From NCBI GenBank assembly GCA_023053575.1, contig JAKZAP010000001.1, positions 21,346,533-21,410,532 on the forward strand: a DNA stretch of 64,000 nucleotides. Reading direction: 5' to 3'. The stretch's first letter is position 1, and the number at the start of each line of letters is the position of its first letter. The translations under genes were made by a program, and so were the position numbers. Positions 36,900 through 48,575 of the stretch are shown here, piece by piece. The notes under the pieces are model-generated. The model had not been told where the DNA came from. It worked only from the letters and a program-made list of their open reading frames with translations, and ran no database searches. The stretch is from Branchinecta lynchi. Lineage: Eukaryota; Arthropoda; Branchiopoda; Anostraca; Branchinectidae.

Positions 36900-37545
36900 C
36901 GTAGAATGCCCCCCTACGTTTGGGCATTCGGTCCAATTTTCGCCGAAGGCGAAAAATTCGGTCAAAACGGGCGTGATGCCCTTTTCACAAAATAGTGTGT
37001 CCCCGCATTTCGAAATTGGGTGATTTAACGTGTTTACTGGTTCCCCTTTCTTTATCGAATTTGCTCATTCACCCAACTTTTGTTCACTCCGCATCGATTT
37101 CACCGCATTCGGTGTGTACCTTCGTAAATTCGGTGATTTATCTCATTCGTTAGCGAATTCGGTAACTCACCGGACTTTGCTAAAGTCAGTATCTGTTCTA
37201 TTGCATTTGGTCAGTCCATTTCATAATTCGTTCATTACTCAGATTCATTTAGTTCTGATTCCTGACCGAATTCGATAATTCGTCCAACTTTTGTTCAGTC
37301 CGCATCGATTTCGTCGCATTCGGTCCTTCCTTGAGTAAATCGGTGATTTAACCTGTTTATTTGGTCTCATTCTTTACCGAATTCGGAAATTCGGTCGCAT
37401 TCGGTTAGTCCATTTCATAATTAAACTCGGTCAGATCCATTTGGTTATGATCGTTACCGAATACGGTAATACACCGGATTTTCTTTAGTCCGTTTCTATT
37501 ACTAGACTTGCCGAATTCGGTTCTTTTAGGTGGTTATAACAAGAG
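36900..37545. repeat. Degenerate satellite built on ATTCGGT
   Basis: Dozens of ATTCGGT/ACCGAAT words. One longer unit recurs about 210 bp apart (CAACTTTTGTTCACTCCGCA near 37076 and CAACTTTTGTTCAGTCCGCA near 37286, each followed by TCGATTTC). A small hairpin (ATTTTCGCC / GGCGAAAAAT) is at the left edge. It lies in the intron between the exons at 38752 and 36385. Confidence 0.6.
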
Positions 37546-38299
37546 TTTTATTTGTCGATATACTACGAATTCATTATTTGCTTCAACCCAGTTAGCTCTC
37601 GGTCTTTACCATTTACGGTAGCTTCAGCTGGTTGCTGTTCATTTTTTTACTTCTTAGGATTACAGTACTCCAGGAATAAGCACGTCTCTTGACGTGAAAA
37701 CTAGCCTACTTTTCTTTGCTATGAATTCCGAACAAATGTATTTAGTATCCTATTTACCCTGGATCGCCCCTTTCGTCGCCAGACTACTCTGGGTTGAATA
37801 GGTAATCATGCGCAGAAAGGCACTTTCATCATTAGTGTTCCCACAAAATTTCGCCTGCGGCACGTTTTGCAGTCTTCACTAGTTAGGCAAAGGGCTTGAT
37901 TTAGTTGGCGTTTGAGACTTGGAATTTTGGGGGGCTTGAACTATCTTATAAGCTAGAATTTGCATGGGAAGTAGTTAAATGTTGCCAGAAAATTTCGACT
38001 GCGGCGTATTAATCAATCATGGGCACAGCCGTTAGCGACGTTGTCACTATGCAGCAACCCGTTTTTTTGCGATTATTTCAAGTCTTGTTGGCAAAACTGG
38101 AAAGGTCTTCCAAAGGTAAAAGGCTAAAAGAACAGAAGCGGAAAAGCGTGAAAACGCACCAATTTTTCTCTTTAGACTTGTTTGTATGTACTCTCCACCT
38201 TTTTAACTTGTAGCTTCATGAAGCGATTCGGTCAATTTTACCAGGTGCGCCCCCCCCCCCAAATGAAGAAAGGCTCGGGACGCCCTTGACCTTAGTCTA

Positions 38300-38600
38300 T
38301 TATTTAAGGCCCGTGATGTTTTCGTGACGTCATAAAAGAAATAGGAAAATTCGATTAAATGAATGTTGCAGAATACAAATTTGTATCTATATATATAGAG
38401 CCAAGCGGCCAGCGAGGCGCCGGACGAGTTTACATTTATAAACCGTTCTAAGGACAATCAATTCCGTTAGTAAACGGAAAATATAGACTTACCGTATGAC
38501 TTCACGAACCGAAATTAATTGGCTAAAGTTTAGTCGACACCCCTGTTACGAGATTATAAAAATACTAGGCTACGAAAAGATGAGATTGTACACAAGGGAC
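38300..38600 (+). repeat. Direct repeat, left member
   Basis: Shares ATATATAGAGCCAA, CGGCCAGCGAGG and ATTTATAAACCGTTCTA with 42300-42560 in the same order and orientation. The pair brackets the SMS exon at 38752-39026. Confidence 0.55.
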
Positions 38601-38751
38601 TTCGAACAACATTCCACCTTTACGTACTACTTGGCCAAGTTGCTTTCCCTCTAACAATTCTATCCGCTACTACAAACTCACAAGGACTCGACCCTGGCTC
38701 TATGTGCATTTGATGGTTTTCATCGATACTAAATATCGTATTGCAACTTAC

Positions 38752-39026
38752 ATTCGTGAACTATCAAGCACGCCATTGTAAGGATCACAGTGTGTCCACT
38801 GTAGATATAGTCCCCACAGTAGGTATGCTGACCGTTGATAGACAGGCCCATGCCAACCAGCATCCTAACAGCTCGCAGTATCACCACCGAAGGGCTGGCA
38901 TGCCCGGATTTCGGTGAACAGTAATATGTCCGAGATGCAACTGGTAGGACTGTGACGTACATTGTGAAACAACGGAACAGGTACAGAATACCGAGTAGGA
39001 AGAATATCCGCCGGACGACGATAAAC
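38752..39026 (-). CDS. SGMS: Sphingomyelin synthase exon with motifs D2 and D3 (catalytic His)
   Basis: This is the catalytic-core exon. It opens with VVRRIFFLLGILYLFRCFTM, the family D2 block forming TM3, followed by YVTVLP and a lumenal Cys-containing loop. GLSINGQH and CGDYIYSGHTV follow (D3). The His of SGHT corresponds to His285 of human SMS1, one of the catalytic triad residues. LTMACLIVHE forms TM4. The YVTVLP wording and two-Arg D2 fit SMS1/2 better than SMSr. The acceptor is TTTTTTCTAG and the donor GTAAGT. The 275 nt fit phase 2 entry and phase 1 exit exactly. A palindromic MITE begins only 23 bp upstream of the exon, almost on the acceptor tract. Confidence 0.95.
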
Positions 39027-39048
39027 CTAGAAAAAAGTAGTCGGTTAC

Positions 39049-39393
39049 AACAGTTGCGTTTTTGCAGATACCTTTTGCAGTAACCGTGGCATCTGATATA
39101 CGGTTGCTCTGCAAAAACGACAATCGCAGAAATTGTGCTTTTCGAAGTCATCCCAAAAGAAAACTGATCACCAATTTGACAAAAACTGATGAAAGTGAGA
39201 TGACTTTTTCAGGCACCACGCTCAGTTACCACGGTCGGACCGTGGTATCTGAATATCAGATACCACGATAACTGGCCAGATACTACGATGACTGCAAAAA
39301 CGCCTTTTGAACCTGGTATCAGATACCACGATAACTGCGAAAACCACTTTAGACCGTGATATCAGATACCACGGTATCTGCAAAGACGCAACT
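39049..39393. mobile_element. Palindromic MITE at the SMS acceptor
   Basis: The ends are AGTTGCGTTTTTGCAGATA and TATCTGCAAAGACGCAACT, a 19-bp inverted repeat with one mismatch. The interior repeats GGTATCTGATATCAGATACC-type palindromes and GATAACTGCAAAAACG. Its end is 22 bp from the splice acceptor of the exon that ends at 39026. Confidence 0.75.
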
Positions 39394-39412
39394 AATGAAA
39401 AGACAAGAGCTA

Positions 39413-42239
39413 CGAGCTCATATGGCACTTGTACGAGTAGGCTGTACAAGAAAGTAGATGAAAACGTCACAAAATACACCCGCCATCCAAAAAGGCGGTT
39501 CGGAAATAGAAATAGGATATTTAGTTTCACTGATTTTCTGAGCAGTTCCGGCATCGTCTCGATTGCAAATGTACATGACTGTTCAAACTTTCAGCCGAAT
39601 AAATCCATTTGTTTGATCCCTAGACGTGCTACACGATTTCCGGTACTCACTATATTTCCACCTACCGTGGCCGAATCTGGTTCGGAATAAAAGAAAATCG
39701 ACCACCTAAAGCATCTTCGTTTATACCATCTACCAAGTTTCACTCGAATCTGAGCACTTTTGGAAAGTTCCGGTACCCCCCCCCCCTTCCCACCAACGTT
39801 GTCGGAGCCGGTTCGGGCCCAATCTCTTAATTCCCTCATCAAGTTTGACTGAAATTGGAGCATAGCCTATCTGCAAGTTTCCAGTACCCCCCCCTACCTT
39901 GGCCGAATCTGGCCCAGACGCCAAATAACAAATCTAGGCCGCATAAACTCGGCACTGTCGAATTGCATCTCATTCGGTCCATCCGTTTGGTTTTTGTGCA
40001 TGTCAAAAGTCCCCCCACCCCCAATTCCCCTAATCGTGGTCGCATATGGTTCGAACGCATGTTTTACATCTCGAGGCCATCGATTCGTATCACCCATGAA
40101 GTTTCACTCGAATCAGACCACTCGTTCGCAATTTATAGAAGTCCATATTTCTCTTCTCTTGCTCCCCCAAAAATGCTCGGATCTAGGAACGGAAGTTTCC
40201 GGGGGTATGTTGTGTCAGGTTTTTAAGTCAAGATAATTCGGGTCGCTAATATGCCTGCAAAGTTTCGTTGTCGTTTTACATCTGGAACTATTCTAACTCA
40301 CGACTACCGGAATTCCAGGAAACCCCCTCCAACTCCCCCCACAGAGCCCCGAAACCATCTGGCTCCGTCAATTTCATCTAGGCCTAATGCTTGTTCCATC
40401 CATTAAGTTTCGTCCCAATCCCTCTGCTTTTAGAGTTTCTTGAGTTTTCCACCCCCCCCCCCCCATCCCCACAGGTATCGGACCCGACTCGGACGTGACA
40501 CTGAACGTCCGAGGCGATAGCTCACCAGACAAGTTTCATTCAAATCCGATCACCCGTTCAAAAGTTATGCACGCCACTAGATTCCGGACTCCCCATCCAC
40601 CCACTCCCCCCACGATGGTCGGGTCGGGGAAACGGCTATTCTCAAGTCAATCTGTTCGGATCCCTGACATACCTGCCAAGTTTCATCGCCCTAGGACATC
40701 AGGAAGTATGCCGAACTCGCGGGATCGCTAGAAATCCGGACCCCCACCCCAACTCCCCCACAGTGCCCTGATCCGGTCCGGTTATGTCAATGACGTGTCG
40801 AAGACCTGTGCTTGTTTTTCCCACCAAGTTTCATCCCGATTCCTCCACTTTAAGCGTTTCTCAAAATTTCCGGTTCCCTCCTCCAACTCCCCCCAGTGTC
40901 ATCGGATCCGGCCCGGATTTAAATTGAGGTGTCTGAGACACAAGGTCATCCTAAATATCAATTTTCATCAAGATCCGATCACCCGTTCAAAAGTTATGCA
41001 CGCCACTAGATTCCGGACTCCCCATCCACCCACTCCCCCCCACGATGGTCGGGTCGGAGAAACGGCTGTTCTCAAGTCAATCTGTTCGGATCCTTGACAT
41101 ACCTGCCAAGTTTCATCGCTGTAGGACACCAGGAAGTATGCCGAACTCGCGGGATCGCTAGAAATCCGGACCCCCACCCCAACTCCCCCACAGTGCCCCG
41201 ATCCGGTCCGGTTATGTCAATGACGTGTCTAGGACCTGTGCTTGTTTTTCCCACCAAGTTTCATCCCGATCCCTCCACTTTAAGCGTTTCTCAAAATTTC
41301 CGCTTCCCCACCCCAACTCCCCCACAGTGCCCTGATCCGGTCCGGTTATGTCAATGACGTTTCTAGGACCTGTGCTTGTTTTTCCCACCAAGTTTCATCC
41401 CGATCCCTCCACTTTAAGCGTTTCTCAAAATTTCCGGTTCCCTCCTCCAACTCCCCCCAGTGTCATCGGATCCGGCCCGGATTTAAAGTGAGGTGTCTGA
41501 GACACGAGGTCATCCTAAATATCAATTTTCATCAAGATCCGATCACCCGTTCGCAAGCTAAAAATACCTTAAATTTTGGCTTCACCCTCCCTCCACTCCC
41601 CCCCCCCCCCAGATGGTCGAATCGGGGAACTGATGATTTCCTATTTAAGCTGGTCGGGTCCCAGACATGCCTGTCAATTTCCATCGTCCCAGCACATCAG
41701 GAAGCACGGAACTCGCGGGATCACTACAAATTCGGACTTCTCCCCCCCCCCCCAACTCCCCCAAAGTGAGCGGATCCGTTCCGGTTATATCAGTCACGTA
41801 TCTAGGACTTTTGCTTGTACTTTCCACCAAGTTTCATTCGGATCCCTCCACTCTAAGTGTTTTCCAAGATTTCCGGTTTCCCCCTCTAACTCCCCCCAGT
41901 GTCACCGGATCCGGTCTGGATTTAAAATGGAGGGTCTGAGACACGAAGTCCTTCCATGTATTAAGTTTCATTAAGATCCGATCACCCGTTCGTAAGCTAA
42001 AAATATCTCATTTTTCCTATTTTTTCCGGATTCCCCCTCCCTCCACTCCCCTCCAGATGGTCGGATCGAGGTAGCAACAATTTCTAATTTAATCTGGTCC
42101 AGTTCCTGATATGCTTGCCAAGTTTCATCGTCCTAGCTTATCTGGAAGTGCCCGAACTAGCAAAACCGGGACCGACAGACCGACTGACGGACAGAAATTA
42201 CAATCGCTATATGGCACTTGAGTAAGCTCAAGTGCCATA
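39413..42239 (+). mobile_element. Family A element, 2.83 kb, in an SMS intron
   Basis: Starts ACAAGAGCTACGAGCTCATA then TGGCACTTG, and ends with the 30-nt hairpin CTCAAGTGCCATA at 42239. It is the inverted, near-identical partner of 20635-23474 (lengths 2827 and 2840). Sequences just outside the two copies differ, so two insertions of one young subfamily are more likely than one large inverted duplication. All open frames inside are array translations. Confidence 0.85.
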
Positions 42240-42299
42240 ATAATTTGAAAAACTTTGTCAAGGGGCGAATCGGTCAAGACCGATTATCCGATACTCGTT

Positions 42300-42560
42300 A
42301 GGTCAATATGAAGTCATGAAAAGAGCTGGGCAATTCGAGTACTATTTATTGTTGAAGATGTATTTGGATCTACATATATAGAGCCAACCGGCCAGCGAGG
42401 TGTGGGACAAAATAATATTTATAAACCGTTCTAGGGAGGTTTGGAAATGGAAAATATGAAATTCTCATGCAACTGAATGTGAAGTAAAGGCCCTCAGATA
42501 ATCGGCTGAGATTTAGACGACTCCCCAGGAATCTAACACAGTAATTTTCATACTTGGACG
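42300..42560 (+). repeat. Direct repeat, right member
   Basis: Partner of 38300-38600. Without the later family A and MITE insertions the two members would lie only about 0.8 kb apart. Confidence 0.5.
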
Positions 42561-45500
42561 TCTGGTACTCAACTCGAGCAATTTGGTCATGAATGGCTTA
42601 TATAGCCTCGCCTGAACCGAGTTATCAATGAAGCACATTGCGAGGAGTTGACGCCGGTTCATGTGAGGTGACTAAAGAAACTCGACATACGAATGGTTAA
42701 CACATGGCTTTCGCAACTGGGGGACAATTATTAAAGCTTAATTGAAAAGGGATGTGATAGGACAGTCCAGTTACCCGTCACTTATTCACTTAAAGAAGCT
42801 TGAAGACCAGGTGAAAATGTGTTACTTCGTTGCTCTCTATTCCTGAACAATCGATTTTCATATATGTGAATTTGTCTGTCGGATTTGTGGTACCTCTATG
42901 CGCTTGTGCCTGTGTTGTATGCTTTACGAGAACGATTTAGGGAAAAGGTGTTCATACAGTGAGCTACTTTCCACGAGCTGATCACTGGCCACTGAAAATC
43001 AACGTTTGCTTGTTTTCAGATTCAAATGTTCCACGTCATAGTAGAATTTACCGTAGGTGTCCTGAACGTCATACTAGAACAAATGATGAAAAACAAAATA
43101 ATAAATCCAATTAACAGTCCAAATAATGCAGTGCATTCATTTAAATGATACACAAATAAGTTGGCTTTTCAGTTAAGCTTTAAATAGGCCTGAAAACCCG
43201 ATAAAAATGCGTTACTCTCTTTGTCCGCTGTACACAGACAATGGATTTTTATCGATTCAAATTTATGGTACCTTTATGTGCCTGCCCCTCTATGCTCGAA
43301 ATATTAACCAACTGCAAAGGTAAGCCACTGCTGAAAAATAAGCTGGTGGTAATCGTCAGGCCTGTTTTCAAATTGAAAATCTACGCGTCTTTTTTACTTT
43401 TAGTTGTCGTGCAGGCAGTGCACAATCTGAACGTCACTACTAGAGCCTCGGACGAAAACGTGCAAAATCCCTTAGATGGGTCAAAATGTTTCAGTGTACT
43501 CAAATAACAGATGTAAAAATAAGCTGCCTTGTCAGTTAAACTTTAATATAAAATAAATAAGGCCAACACACGCAGCCACAGAGTGGGATTTTGTTTGTCA
43601 ATTTCTTTGTCCTCTAACATCGCACTAAAGGACCTGTCGTATCTATATTTCATGTCACTAATCGTTCCATCCATTTCATCTCCGAGATTTCGAGCTTCCT
43701 ATCTAACATGTGTCTCCCCCAACGGCCCTATACTGACGTTTGCGTTTTCCGTATTTGGCTCTTTTCTCCCGCTCATATCTTCCGAGAAGCTCATTAATCG
43801 GAAAGTCCGATTAAGCATTCTCCTTATTTCCCATCGAAGCCAAGTGGGTTGAGTGAGGCTAAAAACAGCACGGATGGACCTGCAATTTCTTTTTAACGCA
43901 GCACAGTTTCACAGGAGGCAGTAACGTCAACATATTGGAAGATAAACTGTATCCACCAGAACTTGTGCTTTAAGCTTGTTCCAACGACATTTGTTTTTCG
44001 TTCTAGCTAATTTCCGCTGCTAATGGATTAACTACTGATCCTAAAAAAAATAAAGCGCAGATACAGTACCAGCATGCCTTCTTACAGCTAGACTTCATGT
44101 CTTCTTACCGCTAGATCGAATCGGCACGAACACCAGCCCCTAAACTTGCGTCATTAACGTTTCAGATCCCAAATATAGAATCCTCAAAGACATTCCTGCG
44201 AAGTTTGTAATTCCCATGTCCCTGAGCATATTGCTTTGTTATTTTTCTTAGTATTCCGTTACCGTAGAAACATCCCAAACAGGAAATATCCAAAAAGTGA
44301 AGACAGGACGTGACAACAGTCAGGTGGACCCGCAACTGGTAAATTAGCAATCAAATATTCAATGATAAACACCAAACCAACAGAATCGTATTTGTTATAA
44401 TTTTGTCGCGGGGAATTTTACGCCTTTTACGGGTCAACAGGCTCGTCATCGATGGTTCACGTTCATTTAATTTCAAATAACGAAAACAAGCAATTATACA
44501 TAGCTTGATGGCAGAGAGCAGGCTCGATGGCCAGAAGATAAAATTTAAAAAATACAACTTAATCATAGTTATACACAACCGTATACAATATAAGAACCAC
44601 CATCCGGTCCTAAGGAAGGGGAAACCTACAAGTAACCTCTTTATTATTAAAAAAAAAAGAAAAAAAGACGAGACAACATCTTCTTGTCTCGTCTTCTTAC
44701 AAATTATGTATTTTATCACTCTGGTGAACAGACTTGACTAGGATTTACTACAGCAGAGTTCCTATACCTGCAATGTTAAAGTTTAACTGAAAAGCAGCTC
44801 ATTTTTATGTCTTAGATTTAAATACACCGAATTATTTAGACCATGCTAAGAGACGTTTTTTTTCTAATCGTAAGTTCTAGTAGTGACGCTCAGAATATGC
44901 ACTGCTGGCCCGACAAGACAAGGATCATCCCAACGCGGAGAATTTGAAATTCAACAAAAACGTGCATTTCAATGTCTCATGAAGTAAAGCTAACACAATG
45001 TTCAGTTCCAAATTGTACGGTCACGACTGAAGATAGCACCTTATCGCGTGTGACCAAAAATGATAAACTTTCGGCAATCGTTTACCGTTGTAGTAGCTAA
45101 ATGTTACAAGCATAGGGGTACAAGATACGAAATAAAGTTCATTCGACGAAAATCGATTAGGCAACATTAATAGCGGAGCAACAAGTTAATGCATTTTCAT
45201 CGGGACTTCAAGCCCGTTTAAGTGAATAAGGTGACAGGTAACTTCACTGAAATATTTCACCCTAATTCGGTCCAGACCCTATGTGATAAGGCAACACTTT
45301 TTAACGTTCCTGAAAGAAATCTGTATTTTCGTCTTTTCTCTGTACAACAATGATTTTTCTGATGTTCTTCCCTAAAATTTGGCGGCTTTTAGTTCCCCTA
45401 GCTCACCGTTGGATTTCCAGATCGATTGCTGCCAAATGCTGGCGGGCTCATCTGGTGGTTGCCCCATCTACTGGTGATACACAGCATTGTCTTTTTTGCC

Positions 45501-46075
45501 GACAATAGTTGTGTTTTTGATCGAATTTTTGTTCGACGTTGGCGTCAAAGTTCACCACATGATTCTGACGATCACTGGCCGGTTGCCGTTTCATCAACGT
45601 TGCAGGACAGAGAAACTGTAACCGGCAACCAAAAAAGGAATTTATGTGGCTTTTATACGGACAAGAAATCCCGTCGAGTAGAAAGGAATTCCGGTCGACT
45701 CGAAAGGATTCCGTTCGTGAAGACGACTAGAAAAAAGTCTAGCGGGACGAGAATCCTTTCATGATGAAAGGATTTCCGGTCTACTTGAAAGGAATCTCGT
45801 CGGCGGCGCTGGTAAAAAAAAAAAAAAAAAAAAATCTAGCCAGCTTTTGAGAGCAGCAGTCATCAGTACTGATGTCCTAAATGTTCTCAAAACATTTTTT
45901 TTATTGGCTAGTCTATTTATTTTGTCAGATTTTCTTGTTTGAAGATTTTAATTTTTTTCCCTCTGCGTGTAAACATAATCTTGTCACCAACATCGGATTC
46001 TGTTTAAGTTTTCCTGTACTTGTAAAAGCTGCATTAACGAAAGACTCTTTAAACTTCGATAAAAAAAAAAACGCA
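42561..46075 (-). other. SMS intron sequence without recognised features
   Basis: AT-rich. A region at 45655-45805 has repeated GAAAGGATTCC / GGAATTCCGG phrases in both orientations, and a hairpin (CCGGTTGCCGTTTC against GAAACTGTAACCGG) lies at 45577-45632. An A run is at 45813-45832. No additional SMS exon is expected here by phase. Confidence 0.5.
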
Positions 46076-46083
46076 ACTAATAT

Positions 46084-46279
46084 CCAGGGTTGGTCACCAA
46101 AAGTAACTTCGTACACCCTGGAAAGTAACCCAAAAGTATCTCAAATTAACCCAATGTAACCCAATGCAATGTAACCCAAAGTTAACCCAATGTAACCAAA
46201 AGTCACCCAACATAACCCTGAGTAACCCAAAGTATCCTGAAGTAACTCGTACACCCTGGTTCTTGGTGACCAACCCTGG
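46084..46279. mobile_element. hAT-like MITE, 196 bp, with perfect 8-bp target duplication
   Basis: The ends are CCAGGGTTGGTCACCAA and its exact complement. ACTAATAT is present at 46076-46083 and 46280-46287. The interior is a minisatellite of TAACCCAA/TAACCCAATG units, and an inner inverted repeat (GTACACCCTGG) lies next to the left end. It is in the SMS intron, about 110 bp from the exon at 46388. Confidence 0.85.
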
Positions 46280-46387
46280 ACTAATATATTTCTGTTCATG
46301 TTAGTATCTGACTGCAGTGTCTCCGCACTCTTCTTTTGTTTTAGTTCATGGTACAATTAAACTTGAAGGGAGGGTCATGAAACCTAC

Positions 46388-46598
46388 CTGTAACGATGAA
46401 AACATATGACTAGGACACAGGATAGGCCCGAGACGACAAGAATGACCTCCGAGACATCAAGCGCCCATTCGATTTCTGGGACATTGTCCAAAAAAGTGTC
46501 CGGCAAGGGGCCGACTATATTCCTGTCAGGCACTCTCTCATGAACAAGGGCTAGTGTGAGTGTGGTGAGGAAAAAGCTGAACACGCAGAACAGGAAGG
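46388..46598 (-). CDS. SGMS: Sphingomyelin synthase exon with TM1, first lumenal loop and TM2
   Basis: The exon encodes a first membrane segment (FLFCVFSFFLTTLTLALV), then the family signature VHERVPD, then PLPDTFLDNVPEIEWAL, then a second membrane segment (VSEVILVVSGLSCVLVICF) ending in HRY. The order and spacing are those of SMS and SMSr proteins, and the PLPD block corresponds to conserved motif D1. The acceptor is TTTGCAG and the donor GTAGGT. The first two bases complete a Ser codon begun in the exon at 62086 and the last two begin an Arg codon finished in the exon at 39026. An adjoining Met-initiated open frame is an artefact of reading into the intron. A hAT-like MITE lies about 110 bp downstream in the intron. 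Confidence 0.93.
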
Positions 46599-47986
46599 CT
46601 GCAAAGGAAGACACAGGTTAAGAAAAGGTGGCTCATTATAGGCGTAAACAAGTTCCCTAATAACAGATTAAATAAAAAAAAAAATCCAAAGATGCGCTTT
46701 GCCAGTCTTGCCCACCGCAGAGATGGAAAAGTCGTCTTAAAGTAACTACTTCACTGTCGAAAGTTTCATAACAGACAACACAAGGATGCGCTGTTTCAAC
46801 AGATTACACTTCCCGATGAAAAATGTAGAAAAAGTTGCATGCAGTACTGACGATGCTACTACATGCTTCCACTTCAAGGCTTCCGGGTTACTGCATACTA
46901 CTATATGCTACTATTAGCAAGACTGGATGCTACTATGGCAAGACAGGATGCTACTAGATACTACTACATAAGATTGGACCAGTCTGAGGCACATTAAATG
47001 ATAGTATTCTTTGCTATTACATAGTATTACATGCAACGTTTTCGTACAACTACCATACTACTACGCAGGCTACACATTTTTCATCGGGTTATGATGTTAG
47101 CTGTTATGTTTTCCAAACATTACGCAATAAAACGTAAAAAACGTTAGGCATACAAGAAAAGTCGAAACACCGCCGAAAAAAAACTCTGCTGACTTTTTGT
47201 TTGTCATCATGATACTCTACAGGAAAATCAGCAGATAGTCTGGGGTCCACTGAACCGAAAGTCTTCTCCTTCTAAAAGTGGAGGGTCTTACTGGGGCAAC
47301 ACCTCTAGAGATCACAGGACCTCCCGTACGTTCTGTTACTCACGAAAGTTACCGGGATACAGCTTTTTGGTATATCGGACATGCTTTTCTAACCTCTTAC
47401 ACTCTAACTATTCTGCGGTTGCGGTTTGTGCTGTTACATCCGCGGTCCAATTTCCGACCAATCAAAAGCAAGCAGATGTAAACAAACATTCAAACATTTC
47501 AGAAGCAGCGTTGCCGCCTGTCGCAGAAATCTGCGGTTAATGACAGTTTTCACTTCTTCGACAGAGCAAGCCAAAATTCTACGATCGGTTCCTTGCAAGT
47601 AAATATAAAAAGTAAGCAAAAAATCTTTTGCGGCCAAAAGTCACATGTTCCAGACAAGAAAAAGTGGCAATAGTGTTTACAAACCAAGAATTCCAAGATA
47701 TTTCACCTGAGAATTGGAGAATATTAAGAAGAATAAACAGGTAAAAATCATTCAAGCAGAGCTGCAATGTGGTTGTTCTTGAGTGTGGGTTAAGGCCTTT
47801 TAGGTAGTAGAAAGCTCCACTTGCTTATAGGCCCAGATTAAACAGCAAATAAGTTGGACTGTCGAGAGTTTAAGATTATTCATGGTATGTATTGTTTTTT
47901 TTGTGAATGTTACATAACTATTAGTCAGTCCATTATAAAAGCCTCATTTTTGGAGGCCAGAGGCTATGCTAAGTTACTGTCACTGT

Positions 47987-48575
47987 CAGAGGCGTTACTA
48001 GCCTAGCTGAAATGTTTGTCGGGGGGGGGGCAAGGTATTTACTGACTGTTGTTGCAGAAAGAAGAACTGTTTTCAAGAACAAAAATGAGAGCTTTGAAAA
48101 ATAATTGACTGATTTAAAAAAATGACTGTTTTGACAAAAAATCAACTGATTTTCAGGAAAAATAACTGTTTTCATGAAAAAAAAACTGTTTTGACGGAAA
48201 ACTGCAGTGCTTCACTCCAACTCAGTTATTTTTTAGACTGGCCGGACACATTTGGAGGATATTTGATCGTGCAAAACGGATACGTCAGCTGAATTTTATT
48301 GGAGCTATATTTCAGCCCTTCTTGGCAAGGGTCCTCTTCAGGCTCAAAACCGCTGAAGTTGGAAAATGAACTTGAGGGAAGGGTTCGTTTTTCCAACTTG
48401 AGCGGTTTTGAGCCTGAATAGGCCCTTGCCAAGAACGGCCGAAGTATAGCTCCAAGAAAATTCAGCTGACGTATCCATTTTGCACCATCAAATATGATTC
48501 GCAGTCAGCTTGGGCTGAAGGAATATTTACACTTGGAAGGGTCGCCCCCCCCCCCCCACAGTTTTGACGCCCCTG
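47987..48575. mobile_element. hAT-type MITE with a nested family D element
   Basis: The left end is CAGAGGCGTTACTAGCC and the right end TTTTGACGCCCCTG. The flanks GTCACTGT and TTCACTGT form an 8-bp target duplication with one mismatch. The interior left part matches the MITE at 30673. A family D foldback occupies 48258-48530. Confidence 0.8.
48258..48530 (+). mobile_element. Family D foldback element, longest copy
   Basis: Arms ATTTGATCGTGCAAAACGGA at 48261 and its inverse near 48495, a second inner inverted pair (TTCAGGCTCAAAACCGCT / AGCGGTTTTGAGCCTGAA) around 48330-48420, and the tail GATTCGCAGTCAGCTTGGGC. Confidence 0.72.

Noticed and set aside
20635..42239. One giant 21.6-kb transposon bounded by the two family A copies
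   Set aside because: Each copy has both of its own ends, the flanks differ, and the segment between holds unrelated elements and SMS exons.
45426..45764. A 112-codon plus-strand frame in the SMS intron
   Set aside because: Overlaps a hairpin and short inverted GAAAGGATTCC repeats; composition looks non-coding and no domain is recognisable.
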